From Agarophyton chilense (lineage: Eukaryota; Rhodophyta; Florideophyceae; Gracilariales; Gracilariaceae), in assembly GCA_030374765.1 (NCBI GenBank), contig JARGXX010000002.1, positions 992,001 to 1,056,000 of the forward strand: DNA of 64,000 nucleotides. Direction: 5' to 3'. Numbering within the stretch: position 1 is the first letter of the stretch; each line of letters starts with the position of its first letter. Below the pieces are notes generated by a model that saw only the letters and a program-made list of their open reading frames with translations, ran no database searches and had not been told where the DNA came from. Of this stretch, positions 51,803-63,454 are shown in pieces. The position numbers and the translations under genes were made by a program.

Positions 51803-53704
51803 CTATTGTCGCCAAGCTATGGACTCTACAATTGCCCGAAGGCGGAACCACGGAAAGCCCGAGGAGGGACCCGCCCCACCGTTGGGATTCTGACCCTGAT
51901 GGTACGCCGAGGCGAAAGCCAACATCTGGCTCACATCCGTCATACCCGGGGGAATCGGAATGCCCGCGTTCACGAGGCCTTGTCGCACACTATCCGCTTG
52001 CGGAGTGGCAACCGGCGCCTGCGCAAGGGTGTTCACACCCCACCCGGGGGGAGCAGATGGACCGCCACCGGATGCATTCGCCGCCGCAGCTGAGGTCGTT
52101 CCCTCTGTTTGGAAGGGTGCAGATGGCTCCACAGGGAGTACTCCACTAGGAGCTGGCATGTCGTTATCCAACGCTGGATCGTCCAGGTCTACTGGAGGCT
52201 CGTACTCGTAATCGTCCGTATAAATGAACCCCGTTGGGTGTCCCACCGGCATCGGTCGAGGCGAGTCCATCAGCGCCCGTGCTTGCGCCGCGCTGATGCG
52301 AACCCCTTCGAAAAGATTGTAATAGACCCAGTTACCGGAGCCCGGATCGTACCGGCCAGGAGACTTGTCTCGCGCGGATCCTTCCCCTGCGGGCTGATTT
52401 TCCACTGGAACTCGATCCCATTGGGTGTTGTCGATCACGTCCAAGATTGGATACAGGTCCTGTACGCTGCTGGCCGAACCCAACGCTGGGACAAGGTCGA
52501 TCTGACGCATGATGGTCCGTAGCATCGGAGGAATATACCAGATACGGAAATGTTCATGAGCATCCCAGAGGAGGTGCGCCGCTACGCGGGCTGCCCACTC
52601 GGCTGGAACGAGGGCCCAGTATCCCGAGTTCGGGTCGTGCATCAAACGAGACCCGATATAGTAGATGCATGGGGGCAGTTCAGCAAAGCACCCTCGGGGG
52701 ACCTCGACCTTACTCCACCAAGCTAGAAGGGGCACGAATCGCCCAACCTTCGCCGTGTTACGGATACGCTCCAGTTCCACGTGAGGATACGGGACAAGGA
52801 ACCCGAAACGGGAGCACGAGCGGCGCTCGAAGCGCACGCGTCGATCGAACCCATACTGGGTAAACTGCCGTTGAAGGTACCTGAATTCAGCCCGAAGGAT
52901 GGGACGACTCCATTGGAGCATATCTTCTCGGGGAGGAAAACCCGGTCCGCGGAACTCGGCTTCGGGAAAGGCTTCCAGGTTATCCCCGTAGGAGAGCTCA
53001 CCGTACGTGCGGTAATAGGCGACATCGAACCCGTACTCCGGGGGAACCAGATGGTCAAAGCGTGACCTCTCCAATCGCCGGTAGGCCAGAGCCGCCATCG
53101 CTGCGCGCGCCTTGTCCAGGGACTCCCCGAGACCGCGGTATAGATACTGAGGCTCTATGGCTACCCGCGCCCTCCAATCGGTAGAACGTACAACCGCGAC
53201 AGATAGGCCACCCGGCAATAAGCCGTCCTCCACGTAGGAGTCGATGAGCTCATCGTCGCGAACCTCTGTCGGATGGAACCACGGAGCGCGGGAATATATT
53301 ACCGGATCGGTAAGGGGACTCCACCTTCGAAAGGATTCGTTTGAGATCCAACCTCTGGAGTTTGCTACCAAGGGCATCGCATGAGCGGAGTTCCACGCCA
53401 CCGCGTTAATGTCCAAATCCTCCTGAGGATGTCGGTTGCTCGCCGAGGCGGAAGGTTCGGTACCTGACGGAGCCGCATCCAAACCGGAGAAATATCCACC
53501 CTGCTGGGGAGCTTCGTTATCCGCCGGCGTGGAGGCCGATGGCCCCGAGAGTGGGTTGAGGACGTATGGGTTCATTCCCTTAAGAGGGCTGGTTGAGACT
53601 GCTGTTGCGAGAAGTTGCTTATCGCCGAAAGTCGGAGGAGTAGAAGAAAGTTGTACCGATGTGCCGGTTTTGTGGCGATCCTCAGAAGTGGTGAAGGACC
53701 CCAT
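51803..53704 (-). CDS. Antisense gene of element A, unknown family
   Basis: A single open frame on the strand opposite to gag-pol. ATG 53704 gives 633 codons (the frame is open from 53743 on GTG). I recognise no domain. The N-terminal 130 residues and C-terminal 170 are disordered (Pro, Gly, Ser, Ala-rich). The central 330 or so are ordered and rich in Trp, Tyr, Arg and Pro, with segments such as APWFHPTEVRDDELIDSYV, YGFDVAYYRTYGELSYGD, RPILRAEFRYLQRQ, WWSKVEVPRGCFAELPPCI and WYIPPMLRTIMRQIDL. Clear protein-level counterparts exist on the same strand and place in element B. Its start is about 80 bp from the 3' LTR, so an antisense promoter in or near that LTR is likely. Antisense genes in this position are known from some plant Ty3-type elements, but I cannot link this one to them. 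Confidence 0.8.
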   Translation of the reverse strand: MGSFTTSEDRHKTGTSVQLSSTPPTFGDKQLLATAVSTSPLKGMNPYVLNPLSGPSASTPADNEAPQQGGYFSGLDAAPSGTEPSASASNRHPQEDLDINAVAWNSAHAMPLVANSRGWISNESFRRWSPLTDPVIYSRAPWFHPTEVRDDELIDSYVEDGLLPGGLSVAVVRSTDWRARVAIEPQYLYRGLGESLDKARAAMAALAYRRLERSRFDHLVPPEYGFDVAYYRTYGELSYGDNLEAFPEAEFRGPGFPPREDMLQWSRPILRAEFRYLQRQFTQYGFDRRVRFERRSCSRFGFLVPYPHVELERIRNTAKVGRFVPLLAWWSKVEVPRGCFAELPPCIYYIGSRLMHDPNSGYWALVPAEWAARVAAHLLWDAHEHFRIWYIPPMLRTIMRQIDLVPALGSASSVQDLYPILDVIDNTQWDRVPVENQPAGEGSARDKSPGRYDPGSGNWVYYNLFEGVRISAAQARALMDSPRPMPVGHPTGFIYTDDYEYEPPVDLDDPALDNDMPAPSGVLPVEPSAPFQTEGTTSAAAANASGGGPSAPPGWGVNTLAQAPVATPQADSVRQGLVNAGIPIPPGMTDVSQMLAFASAYHQGQNPNGGAGPSSGFPWFRLRAIVESIAWRQ

Positions 53705-53773
53705 TGGGAGATTAATGTGTATAGTGATCGGAAAGTTAGACACCCGCGGCTCGGAATGTTCTTCCTCGTCTTA

Positions 53774-53785
53774 AGGAGGGGGAGA
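53774..53785 (+). promoter_or_regulatory. Polypurine tract of element A
   Basis: AAGGAGGGGGAGA directly before the 3' LTR, the plus-strand primer site of LTR elements. Element B has AAGGAGGGGGATA at the same place. Confidence 0.8.
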
Positions 53786-54702
53786 TGTAGAGCAACGCCC
53801 AGTTAGGGGATACTTGAAGATGCAACTCATAGAATGAGGATTGAACCCTCCGAGGGTTATGATTATGATCCCCTCTATGGTGTGCTGAGGTGGCACTTTT
53901 TTCTGGTTATATTTCGCCTATAAGGGAAAATTCGGATGGCCCATGGTTGGATTGGCCCCGTGATACACGTGGCTTAATTTTGGCACCGATTTTCGGATAT
54001 TTGTAGAACGTTGGACTTTTGGGGCCCTGGCAGTGGGATCTCCACGTGTATGGCCCTGAGCAGGTGTGCACTACTGTAGAGTTTAGTTAGTGGGCCCTAC
54101 TTAGGGAGGCGAGATCTTCTGACAGTCCGAGCTCAAAGTAAATGGTAACCAAGGTTGGTCTTCGATACCTTTAGAGGTTCTTCGTCGCCATCGTTTCGGC
54201 CTTACAACCCGGAACAGGCTCTGGTTAGAAACGCCTGCGTAGGGACACGACTCCACTTGGAGAGTGCCCACGTTTGGGTTCCGTGCAACCACCCCCTTGG
54301 GACCGCTCAGACGACCTGCGTGCACGATACCCCGTGGGGGTTCTGCTTACTTGTTGCGTGCTTTTTGTGTTTCCTTTCGAGGACAGGTTTTCGCCCCTGT
54401 ATTGGGTTTCTTTTGTTGTTTCGCCCCTTTTCTGGTTCTCGGGTCCGGTGCCTGTTAGTGCCCGACCCTCGCCCCGTTTTTCCTCTTCGCCGGATTTTCC
54501 CCCATTCTTTGGGATACCCATACCCATTCCCGATCCAACGGTTTCTACCCCTCACCTCCGTCGGTACTGCCGGAATCCCCCGTGGGAGTTACACCCCACA
54601 CTACGGGTGGAACGGAGAGCTCTGACTCTGAGTCTGCCTCCCCCAGGGAGCAAGGCTTCGAACACCTTGAGAGCACTTCCCGTCGCCGGGTTTTGCTCCA
54701 CA
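53786..54702 (+). repeat. 3' LTR of element A
   Basis: 917 bp, TGTAGAG...CCACA, same length as the 5' copy and about 97.5% identical by hand count. The five-base duplication ACTGA follows it. Confidence 0.9.
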
Positions 54703-54704
54703 AC

Positions 54705-55592
54705 TGAAGGACAATGCTCTGCATGGGGGTTTCTTCGCAGGACTTAGAGAGTTCGCTCGCCTGAGGACTAGCTTGGGCTATGACAATCTATAACGCTATT
54801 GCGTGCTGACGGCCGGTTAGGACCGGAATTGAACACTGGTTGAACACGTGGACTGCACGGATGCCAACGCTCGAGTGCGAGGCGTGCCACACGTGGCCCG
54901 GATCCTATCTAATGGTTAGTATTATTTAGTACTTTTTAGTATTTATTTAGCTACGCTATCGCTATTTAGTGTCTATTTTTCGGGCGCACGCCCACTGTCA
55001 GGGGCCGCGCGCCACACTACTTAAGAGGTTGAACACTGTTCCCCAGTAAACACCCTCTTGGGAGAGACCAAGGAGGGAGTCTTGGCTCTGAACTTTTCGC
55101 CTTCGGCGCGTCTACACCGCATACTGCGTGAGCGCCCGTTGCACGTTAGTTCATCCACCCCTCTGTCGACCAGAGTGCTAGCACCACCGTGGGTTCATAT
55201 TTAATCACCGACACTTGTCGTAGTCTCGCCCTTGTATAGGGTTTCGCCCCCGTTTTTTTCTTGTTCTCCGTTTTGGCTCTCGTGAGTGGCCGCCTCACTC
55301 AGCTCGCTCGTCCGCCTCATACGAGTGTTTCCTCGCTCCTTTTCCGACAATCGCCGTGGTACCGCTCCGCCTAGGATTGGTCACACCACGGACTGTGCCG
55401 TGCTCACCTAAACACTCTAGGTATATCCCGCCGGATTGGCCTCGGTCTTACACCCGACTCAGTCGTGCCTTTCCAGATTGGCTCTGTTTCTGTGCTCCGC
55501 TGGGACGCGTCTCCTCCGCCTGAGGCGTGTCTCTCAAGAGAGGAAGATCCCGAACATCTTCGTGGTGTCTCCGCACCAAGCGTTGTCCTACA
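54705..55592 (+). repeat. 5' LTR of element B
   Basis: About 888 bp from TGAAGG to CTACA. It contains an AT-rich TTAGTA patch (about 54913-54950) and a CGCCCTTGTATAGGG motif. Its 3' partner begins at 63455. Confidence 0.85.
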
Positions 55593-55595
55593 AAC

Positions 55596-55613
55596 TGGTC
55601 TCCCGACTTAGAA
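55596..55613 (+). promoter_or_regulatory. Primer-binding region of element B
   Basis: TGGTCTCCCGACTTAGAA, identical over 18 bases to element A although the LTRs differ, 3 bp after the LTR end. Confidence 0.7.
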
Positions 55614-55859
55614 GTTTGAGTCGGGCACACCCAGTTACGATTAATCGGAAAGAGGACTCACAAATTGAGGTTGATCTCAGTAGCCCTGTTTGAGGAAGTT
55701 TCTTGGCCCCACTAGCCGATCGGGTTTAGATACTCACTTGTAACGGATTCTGATCTCATATCGTCCAAAGACCGTCCGAGGAGGCGGAGTCACATCGGTG
55801 CACCGAAATTCTCACAACCATCCCGTATCCCGGTCCGTTCACGGTCTCATACCGGTGGA

Positions 55860-57821
55860 TCGACTGGTGTGCAAGGTCGAAGGACCTCGAGATCTCCTGT
55901 CTCTGATTCGACACCCCCAGCAAGTGGAGCAGGACCGGCTTCTGTCGCCGCCCAGATGCTCTCCCCTGCTAGGGACGTCACCCTCCATCCCAGCTTCGCA
56001 GCTGTGGAAGAGCAACTCCGCTCTATGCGGGAAGCTCAGGTCATCCTTGCAGAGGAGTTTGATTCCCTTCGCAAGAAGTAAAATGACACTGCTACGCAGG
56101 ATTTTTCTGAGGACCTCCGTGTCCTCCGTGCGGATGTGAACTCGATTCTAGAGTCCCTTCATGGACCCTCGGCCTTTGTCAAGGACGTCGCGGACAAGTT
56201 CTCGTGCGTCCGAAGCCGTCTCGAAACGTTGGAACAAACCCCAATGTCGGGGGATGATCCGGCCGAGCCGGTTGCAGTATCCCACAAGGGAAGAAAGGAA
56301 GAGAACCGCCAGGCTCGAAAGAAGCGAAGGAACACGGATCCCGAACCGTCAGACTCCTCATCATCGGAGTCCGACTCTTCCGATTCATCGGTGGAAGTAG
56401 CTCGCCGTGAGCGTCTTTCACGCTCTAAGCGGTCAACAGCCACCCATGGTGTGATCCGCGCCCGCACGAAGGGAACGAAGCACACAGGTTTGAAGGAGCT
56501 GAAACCGACCAATTCGCTCCTTAAGAAGCTCTTATCATACCGGTACTACCGTTTGGAGGACTCCTCTTTGGATCGTACACCCCGTGGTACGGGAAAAGTG
56601 AAGGACTGCATTATGCAAAGGCAGCTCTCACTACGAAACCAGTTGTTTTCTGGAGAAAACCCAATATTGGTGTTGGATTTCTTGGCACGCTTTGTCGCGG
56701 AAGCTGACATCCTTGGAATGAACGAGGGGCAGGCCTACATTGCCTTATTGTACTTCTTACGTGGGCTTGCAGAAGACCAGTATCACTCTGTGAGAGGTTC
56801 ATCACGCGCCTCCGAAGGAGGGGTCACATGCTGGCTTGAAGCAGTTCTATACCTCCTGAGGTCATATGCCACTAATTCCGCTATTCAGCAGGATATACGC
56901 GCCCTGCAGGACTCTCGCCAACGTCCAGGCGAGTCGGAAACCGATTATTATTCGTCGCGCCTTTACAAGGCCTTCCACCGCTATGGCACTGTTTACCCCG
57001 CTGAAGAGCGTTGCACCATGTTTGTCGATGGTTTGGACCCGGCGATCCGGACTCTTCTTGCTCGACGTCGAGAAGATAGACCTAAAGCCACGTATTTGGA
57101 ACTAGTGCAGTTCGCTCGTGCAGAAGGTGAAGCCCTGCGCGAACGCACTCCTGGCTCCAGGGTTAGGTCCGCAAAAGCGTTGATGTTACAACCGGGTACC
57201 CCGTCAGCTTCGATGATCGACGAACAGGCCTCTCGAAGGGATTATGATAACGTGCAGCTAGCCCATAGCGACGTTCATTCCATCCCAACAACGTAGTTAC
57301 CCTCAACCTTGGACGAGTCACAATACGTGATTGAAGATGACACGCTATTCTATGCGGATAATGGTCGCGTCCGTGCGCCACGCGTCCCACTCGAGAGTGG
57401 TAATGTCCGCTTTTCGCGTCCTGGTTGGAGAGATACCCGCCCCGCGCTGAAGTTCGCCGAGCCTTGCCACCCAACGCCGGCTTCTGGTCTGATTTGTCAT
57501 CTCTGCTACAAACCAGGCCATACTTCTCCACAATGTGTGTTGTCTCTCCGAGAATGGGCACAAGTCGTAGTCAATTACAAGGCCCTATCCCCGGAGGACA
57601 AAGCAGCTGTTCCGATTGCATCGTATATCCTTGCTCGAACGGATGTTCCACGTCACGCGTCGCTTCCCCCAGCTCGGGTCGTACCTGCACCGGATTCCCG
57701 TGTCACCTACGTGGTCGGTCACCCCACCGCTTCTGCGGTACCTTCTGAACCTGATGCCCCGGCGTTGCCTGCTCAACGTCCTGAGCAGCCGCCTCTGGCG
57801 GAGCAGGCCCAGAAAAACTAA
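55860..57821 (+). pseudogene. gag: gag remains of element B
   Basis: Homologous to gag of element A: a coiled-coil-like start, a Ser/Asp-rich linker, a capsid-like part (LVLDFLARFVAEADILGMN, CTMFVDGLDPAIRTLLARR) and a zinc knuckle CHLCYKPGHTSPQC. The gag/pol junction has the same AAAAACTAAA context as in A. Broken; part of a fossil element. Confidence 0.75.
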
Positions 57822-57823
57822 AT

Positions 57824-60680
57824 GTGGGAGTCTCCTCTCAAGGATGGGCGCCCTCAGAGTCGAGGTCGATGGCGCCCGAGGCGTCCAAGCCTCGCTCCCC
57901 GGTCAAAATTCTTTCAAGGAAAGAGGCCGTCAATGGCGTGAACTCGGAACACTTTAGTGTTCTGCGTCGTCCGTGGAAACGGGTTTCCCATAACCGGTTC
58001 CCGGATAGAGTTCTAGTGATGGCTAAGAGAAACTACAAGGTCTATGCTGACCTTGACCTTTCACCCCAGTTTATGGTGCAACACCTTTCCGTCTTAGACA
58101 TCGGTGCCAGTCCGAACTTTGTCGTGGAGGAAGTGTTACCGCCTGAATTGCAGTCTAGGATCCGCCGCGACCACGTCCCGAAGGTCGCTGACGCGAACAA
58201 CAAACCGTTGGATACGGTGGGGTTCATAGAACTGGTAGTCTGCGATGGCGCGCGCGTGGTGAAACTCGACTTCGTCGTATGTCGGAAATTAGCCGCCCCA
58301 GTCATCTTGGGTTGCGGCTTTTGCGACCACTCCGTCGTAGCGATCTTCCCCCGCCAACGGCGTGTCGAGATGGAGGATGGATCGTCCACTCCGATCGTTC
58401 GTCGTCCGCTTAGGGGTGCTACGGAGAAGCATGTCCCGCTACCGGCAGCACAGGAACCTGGACCGGATAACCGTGAATCTAATAAGCTCCGCGTCTCAGC
58501 GTCGTTGTGCACTGTTTCAAACTGCACCCAATGGGGAAAGACGCCCCGTAGGGTACTGGTCCCGATCGCTCAACGTCCACGAGAAGAATTACTCCGTCTC
58601 GTAGAAGGAATGCCTTGCAGCAGTGTGGGCATTACAAGCGTTGCGCCCCTATCTCATGGGTAATCATTTCACCATTTTTACAGACCACGTATCACTTCGA
58701 TGGCTACTCTCCATCTCGGAGCTTTCAGGTCGCTTGATGCGTTGGCGTCTCCGTCTAACGGAATTTGACTTTGACGTGCAGTACCGAAAAGGATCGGGCA
58801 ATACCCAAGCCGATGCTCTCTCCCGCCTGGTCACTACTGGCGAAGCACTACCCGTAAAAGACGATGAAATACCCTGCTTTGCAGTGAATGGCGACGACGC
58901 TACCATCGAGGACGAGGAACGAGACACGGACTTTTCAGATTCTGGTTCCGAATTGGACGACTTTCTTCTCTCGGAAGATTACGAGAAACCCTTACCAGGG
59001 AACTTCGTGCCTATTACTCCAGAGGAGATGATACGGGAGCATTTCGCTGACACATTCTGCGCGATATTCCGAGCTCAACTTGATGGAGGAAGTACTCTCC
59101 CCTTTCAGGTGAATGACGACTGATAACTTGTACGGACCGTCGGATCGCACCCACAAATCGTGGTACCACATACCCTCCACTCAAGAGTATTGCGGATGTC
59201 GCACTACTCCAAACTGAGTGGCCACGTCGAGGGACGGAAACTTTACCTCACCCTACGCCGTAACTTCTACTGGCCTGCCCTGACAGTTGACTGCTACGCA
59301 ACGGTGCAGATTTGTACCGATTGCGCTCGGAACCGTTTCAAACTCCGCCGTCATGCGACGAAGTTGAAGCTGTTACCAGCTCGAGCTCCATTGGAGTTTG
59401 TGGCCATCGATATACTCAGTCCCTTCCTTACCACTAAGCAGATTTAGAAGTTCTTACTCGTAATTACGGATCGCTTCTCCAAGCTGGTCCGGACCGTACC
59501 GTTACGGAAGATCTCCGCTGTGAGCGTGGCTCAAGCCTTCGTCCTACACTGGGTCTTCGTCTACGGCCCACCGGTCAACCTCCTCTCCGATAACGGGAGA
59601 CAGTTCGCCTCTCGTTTCTTCGAGGATGTGTGTCGCATCTTGGACATTAAGAACCTGTTCACGACCACTTACAACCCCCAAACTAATGGGCAGGCCAAAC
59701 GGTTCAACCTGACATTACTTGCGACACTCCGTGCATACGTTGCAGACCACCCCAAAGATTGGGACTTGTTCACTGATGCGCTCAGCTTTGCGTACAATAC
59801 GCAGGTGCACAGGACAACTGGATTAACGACCTTCGAGCTGGTACTGTCCCGTACCCAACCGCCCGTGGCGCTGGAACCACAGCCCACGCTGGATACCTTT
59901 CCGTCACCAACTGCTTACCGCGAAGCGTGGAAAACTTGGCTCACGAAGCTCGTCCCTGCCGCACGGCGTTCAATGGGCCGAGCCCAGGCCGCTTACAAGC
60001 GTGACTTTGATACCAAAGCCCCTCGCTCGCCACCCCGACTCGCCCCCGACGGTTATGTAGTCATCCGCAAGGAGTATTATAACCCAGAGAAGGAGAAACG
60101 CCACAAGCTGTCACCCGTTGCGGACGGCCCCTTTCGGGTTATTTCGGTGGCTCCCGACACTGTCGTTGTTGACCTCGCTGGTAATCACGAACGCATCTCC
60201 CGCGATTGCGTGGTACCGGCTCCTCCGCCGTTAACATCCCAACCAACTGGTGTGACTGCTCCCGTTGAAACGAATTCATCGACCCATTTACCCCAGGTCT
60301 TCCCGTGTCCCTACGCGTTACCATACCCATCTCGGGGTTTGTCTAACCTTCCGCTACCCGCGGCGCCCAACCCGCAAGGAATCGTGTCGCCCATCCGTCG
60401 CTCCTCCCCAGTCCACCCGACGGACACCAACTCCGGTGCATCGTCTAGGGAGGGGGAGGCGCCCAACAGCCGTCGTAATCCGGTCGATACCATCGCTGGA
60501 ACCGCCGCGCCGTCGAGTGTCATTCTTCGCCCATCAGGGGTGCCTGATACCGACTTCCGGCAAGACTCGACGCAGTTACTATCCAAGCCTCAGGACGCAG
60601 CTGCGGATAAAGCCACCAACACTCGCCGAGGTGTCACCACACGTGCAACAAGGAATGCAAATGCGCTCGACGCACCGTAG
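57824..60680 (+). pseudogene. pol: pol remains of element B
   Basis: Protease-like (VLDIGASPN, about 58.1 kb), RNase H-like (TDHVSLRWLL, QADALSRLV, about 58.7-58.83 kb), HHCC zinc finger (about 59.2-59.33 kb) and integrase core parts (VAIDILSPF, LLSDNGRQFASRFF, TYNPQTNGQAKRFN) in the Ty3 order. Broken; homologous to element A throughout the parts listed. Confidence 0.75.
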
Positions 60681-60695
60681 CCTGATACAGTACGA

Positions 60696-61346
60696 GTGGA
60701 CGACGCACCGCCAGGTACCCCGCACAGGGAGCCGGATACATCCACGGCGCCGACGCCGGACAGCCAGCTATTGGAACCCTCACGTGACTACACGGAACCT
60801 CGCCGTGGGATAAGGAGGTGCGACAATGCGCCACCGCCCCAGCGAATCTCACCGCCGAAGCGAGCTTCACCATGCCGATTAGCGGAACTACCACCCGGGT
60901 TACCCGCCGGTGAAGGCCCTCCAACCGGAGTGGGAAACGCCGAAGCAAACCAGGCACTTGGGGAAGATGAACCGCCGAACTCGGGTCGACATTCTACTCA
61001 GCCGAGGACTGCCTTGCGCGCTACACGGTCCGACCGGACCGAAGCCGCCCAACGCGTGATCACTTCGCTACCTCCTGGCCCAGGACGGGTACCACCCGGA
61101 AATAGCGACCCCGTCATACGAAATGGCCGGGAAGTGTACCGACAAGAGTTCGTGGTCGGACGCATTCTGGAGCACTCCTACCACCCAGAGGGGTATATCC
61201 AATACTTGGTCCGGTGGTACAGGTACGGCGTCGAATGGGATTCAGGCGAACCGATAGAGCACCTACCTCGGTCAAAGGTGGTACAGTATCATCGTCGTAC
61301 TGTCACGGCTTTGCCGGCTACCATAGACCGAGCCCGAGTGGGATAA
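60696..61346 (+). pseudogene. Linker and chromodomain remains of element B
   Basis: A Pro/Arg-rich linker is followed by a chromodomain (EFVVGRILEHSYHPEGYIQY, LVRWYRYGVEWDSGEPIEHL) closely matching that of element A, including the basic tail SKVVQYHRR. Confidence 0.7.
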
Positions 61347-61559
61347 GAAGACACCCGATGGGGATGAAGGAACAGAAGATCTGGATAAAGACCCTTGGAA
61401 GAAGGAGAAGACGCACAGAAGACCTGGAGGAGGGACACTCAGAAGAAGTGGAAGAGAAGAAAGAGAGGAAATACGTCATAGACGGAAGCAGTTTACTATT
61501 TTCGAAGTTGCTGCACAAACTACCGCACAGCGGGATATACTAACCAAGGTCACAAGGGA

Positions 61560-63419
61560 TCAGTTGGAAGAACCAGGATTGCCGTGCGCGCCAACCAAGT
61601 CGCTAGCGGAGTTACTCCCACCGGTCAGGCGTGCCACGAGGGCGTCTCTCATCGCACCGATGTCGCCGCTCGCCGCTTGCGCGTTCAGTCCAACACCCCG
61701 AAGGAACTGGAAGATCACGACCGCCTCTGGGCGTATGGGAACCTCGATAACTTCCGGTTCGTCCGGCAACGCCGCCGCCACTGGATCGATGACCGCACCT
61801 GCGTGAGTCGCTCCCTGCGCCGGCTGCGCCGGAGTATCGGCACCATCGGGGTCTCCCACGTCTTCCATGACCTCGTCGCCACGGTATTCGCCCGCCTCCT
61901 CCGGGAGATCATCACCGCCATAGGCATAGTAGAAGTCATCCGAGTTGAAAAACCCCACGGGGTGCCCGTATGGTAAGTCCCGCGGAGCCATCCGGAGTGC
62001 CGACGCCTCCGCCTCGGAGATCTATTGCTGCTCCCATGGGTTAAAGAAGATGAAATTTCCGGCCAACGGCGTGCGACGCCCCGGAGACCGATCAGCCCTA
62101 CCGGCTTCTTGACCACGGCCGCTCTTCCGGATAGGCACGACAGCCCAGTTGACACGCCCAATGATGTCGATGAGCTCCTGCGCTTCATCAGCGTTATTGA
62201 CACCTCCAAGAGGGAGTTGAAGGTCCAGCTGCCGGACGTAACCACGCAAACGCGGAGGAAGATACCACCGTCGATACTGGTCGTAGGCTTCCCACAAGAT
62301 GTACGCCGCGGCGCGGACTGCCCATTCAGTTAGGACCACGGACCATAAGCCGGAGTGCGGATCCTCGATGAGGTACGAGCCCAGATAGGAGACGACTGGA
62401 GGCAACTCCACGTAACATCCCCGGCACACCTCGACGGAGGACCACCACCCAGGCAAAGGGAGCGTATCGCCCGAACTCATAGAAGGGACTAATCCGGTTT
62501 ATCTGCGTGTTCTGATAAGGGACAAAGAACCCAAGCTCCAACGCTCCTCGCGGATGTAGTTCTGTAACCACCGATATCGGGACTAACGACGAAGATGACG
62601 GAACTCGGCACGAATGATCGGACGGACCCAGCAGATCGCTTCTTGACGCGCTCGCGGTTGACCGCGCCATGCGTAAGTTTCCAACGCCGCAAGACGGTCA
62701 CAATAGCCGATCTCACCCTGCGTCCGGTACATCCGTAGGTCGAAGCCGAATTCGTCGGGGATGGGGTATTGAAAGTTCGCCCGGTTGATCCTTGAATAGC
62801 CGATGCGGACAAATACGCAATGCGCCTCCTCCGCCGACTCGCGCCTTCGCCGCAGAATCGCGTGAACGGGAACCGCCACACGGCGTCGCCAATCCCACGA
62901 GGTGGTGATCAAAGCCAGCAGCTCGCCCGGGACACGCGCATTGCCATCAGCATACGACGCCACGAGTTCTTCGTCGAAGACCGCTGTCGGATGGAAGCAC
63001 GGAGTTCTCCGGAGAATCGCCGCATGTTGACACGGGTTTAACCCGACGAGTTCGTCGTAACTGGGCCAGGTGTCCTCCGCAGAAGTGATGTGGCTTGGAG
63101 CTTCAACGGGACCCCGGGATCGGCTCGGCACGGTTGACGAGGCACTCTCCCGCGGAAGGGGAGCCGAATGGAAACCGGAGAAGTACCCCCGGCGGGGATT
63201 GTTACCACCGTTCATCGGGAATACTGGTCGCCGAGGTATCGGAATGTGTTTGCTGGAAGTTGGTGTACGATGCAGAAGAACGCTCGAAGTTCGGGGATTG
63301 GTTACCGCGTTGGTGCGTTTCTCGTTCGGTTGTGTAGCTCTGCCTTCGACAGTCGAGTGGTCGCTGGACGCGTTACACGGCTCGCTTTTATACCGGTTGA
63401 ACCGTTGCCTCCCCGCCAT
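61560..63419 (-). pseudogene. Antisense-gene remains of element B
   Basis: Same strand, place and size as the antisense gene of element A. Conserved segments include FHPTAVFDEELVASY, FGFDLRMYRTQGEIGYCD, RPIIRAEFRHLRR, WWSSVEVCRGCYVELPP and WYLPPRLRGYVRQLDL, so the two proteins are homologous although the flanking disordered parts have drifted. The region is broken by a few changes. The likely start, ATG 63419, is about 35 bp from the 3' LTR. Confidence 0.75.
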
Positions 63420-63441
63420 GTCGACGGCGTGTTCGTCACCT

Positions 63442-63454
63442 AAGGAGGGGGATA
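63442..63454 (+). promoter_or_regulatory. Polypurine tract of element B
   Basis: AAGGAGGGGGATA immediately before the 3' LTR, same form and position as in element A. Confidence 0.8.

Larger units (their letters stand above)
42959..54702 (+). mobile_element. Element A: Ty3/mdg4-type chromodomain LTR retrotransposon, nearly whole
   Basis: 11.74 kb from LTR to LTR, flanked by the 5-bp duplication ACTGA. Parts in order: 917-bp 5' LTR, primer-binding region, gag, pol (protease, reverse transcriptase, RNase H, integrase), chromodomain, a long gene on the opposite strand, polypurine tract and 917-bp 3' LTR. The pol order with integrase last and a chromodomain marks a chromovirus-like Ty3 lineage. 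I hand-count about 23 substitutions plus about five small indels between the LTRs (about 2.5%), so it is a fairly young insertion; years cannot be given without a red-algal rate. It is broken, with only a few breaks (about three). It is inserted 3 bp inside the 5' LTR of the related, older element B. Confidence 0.92.
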
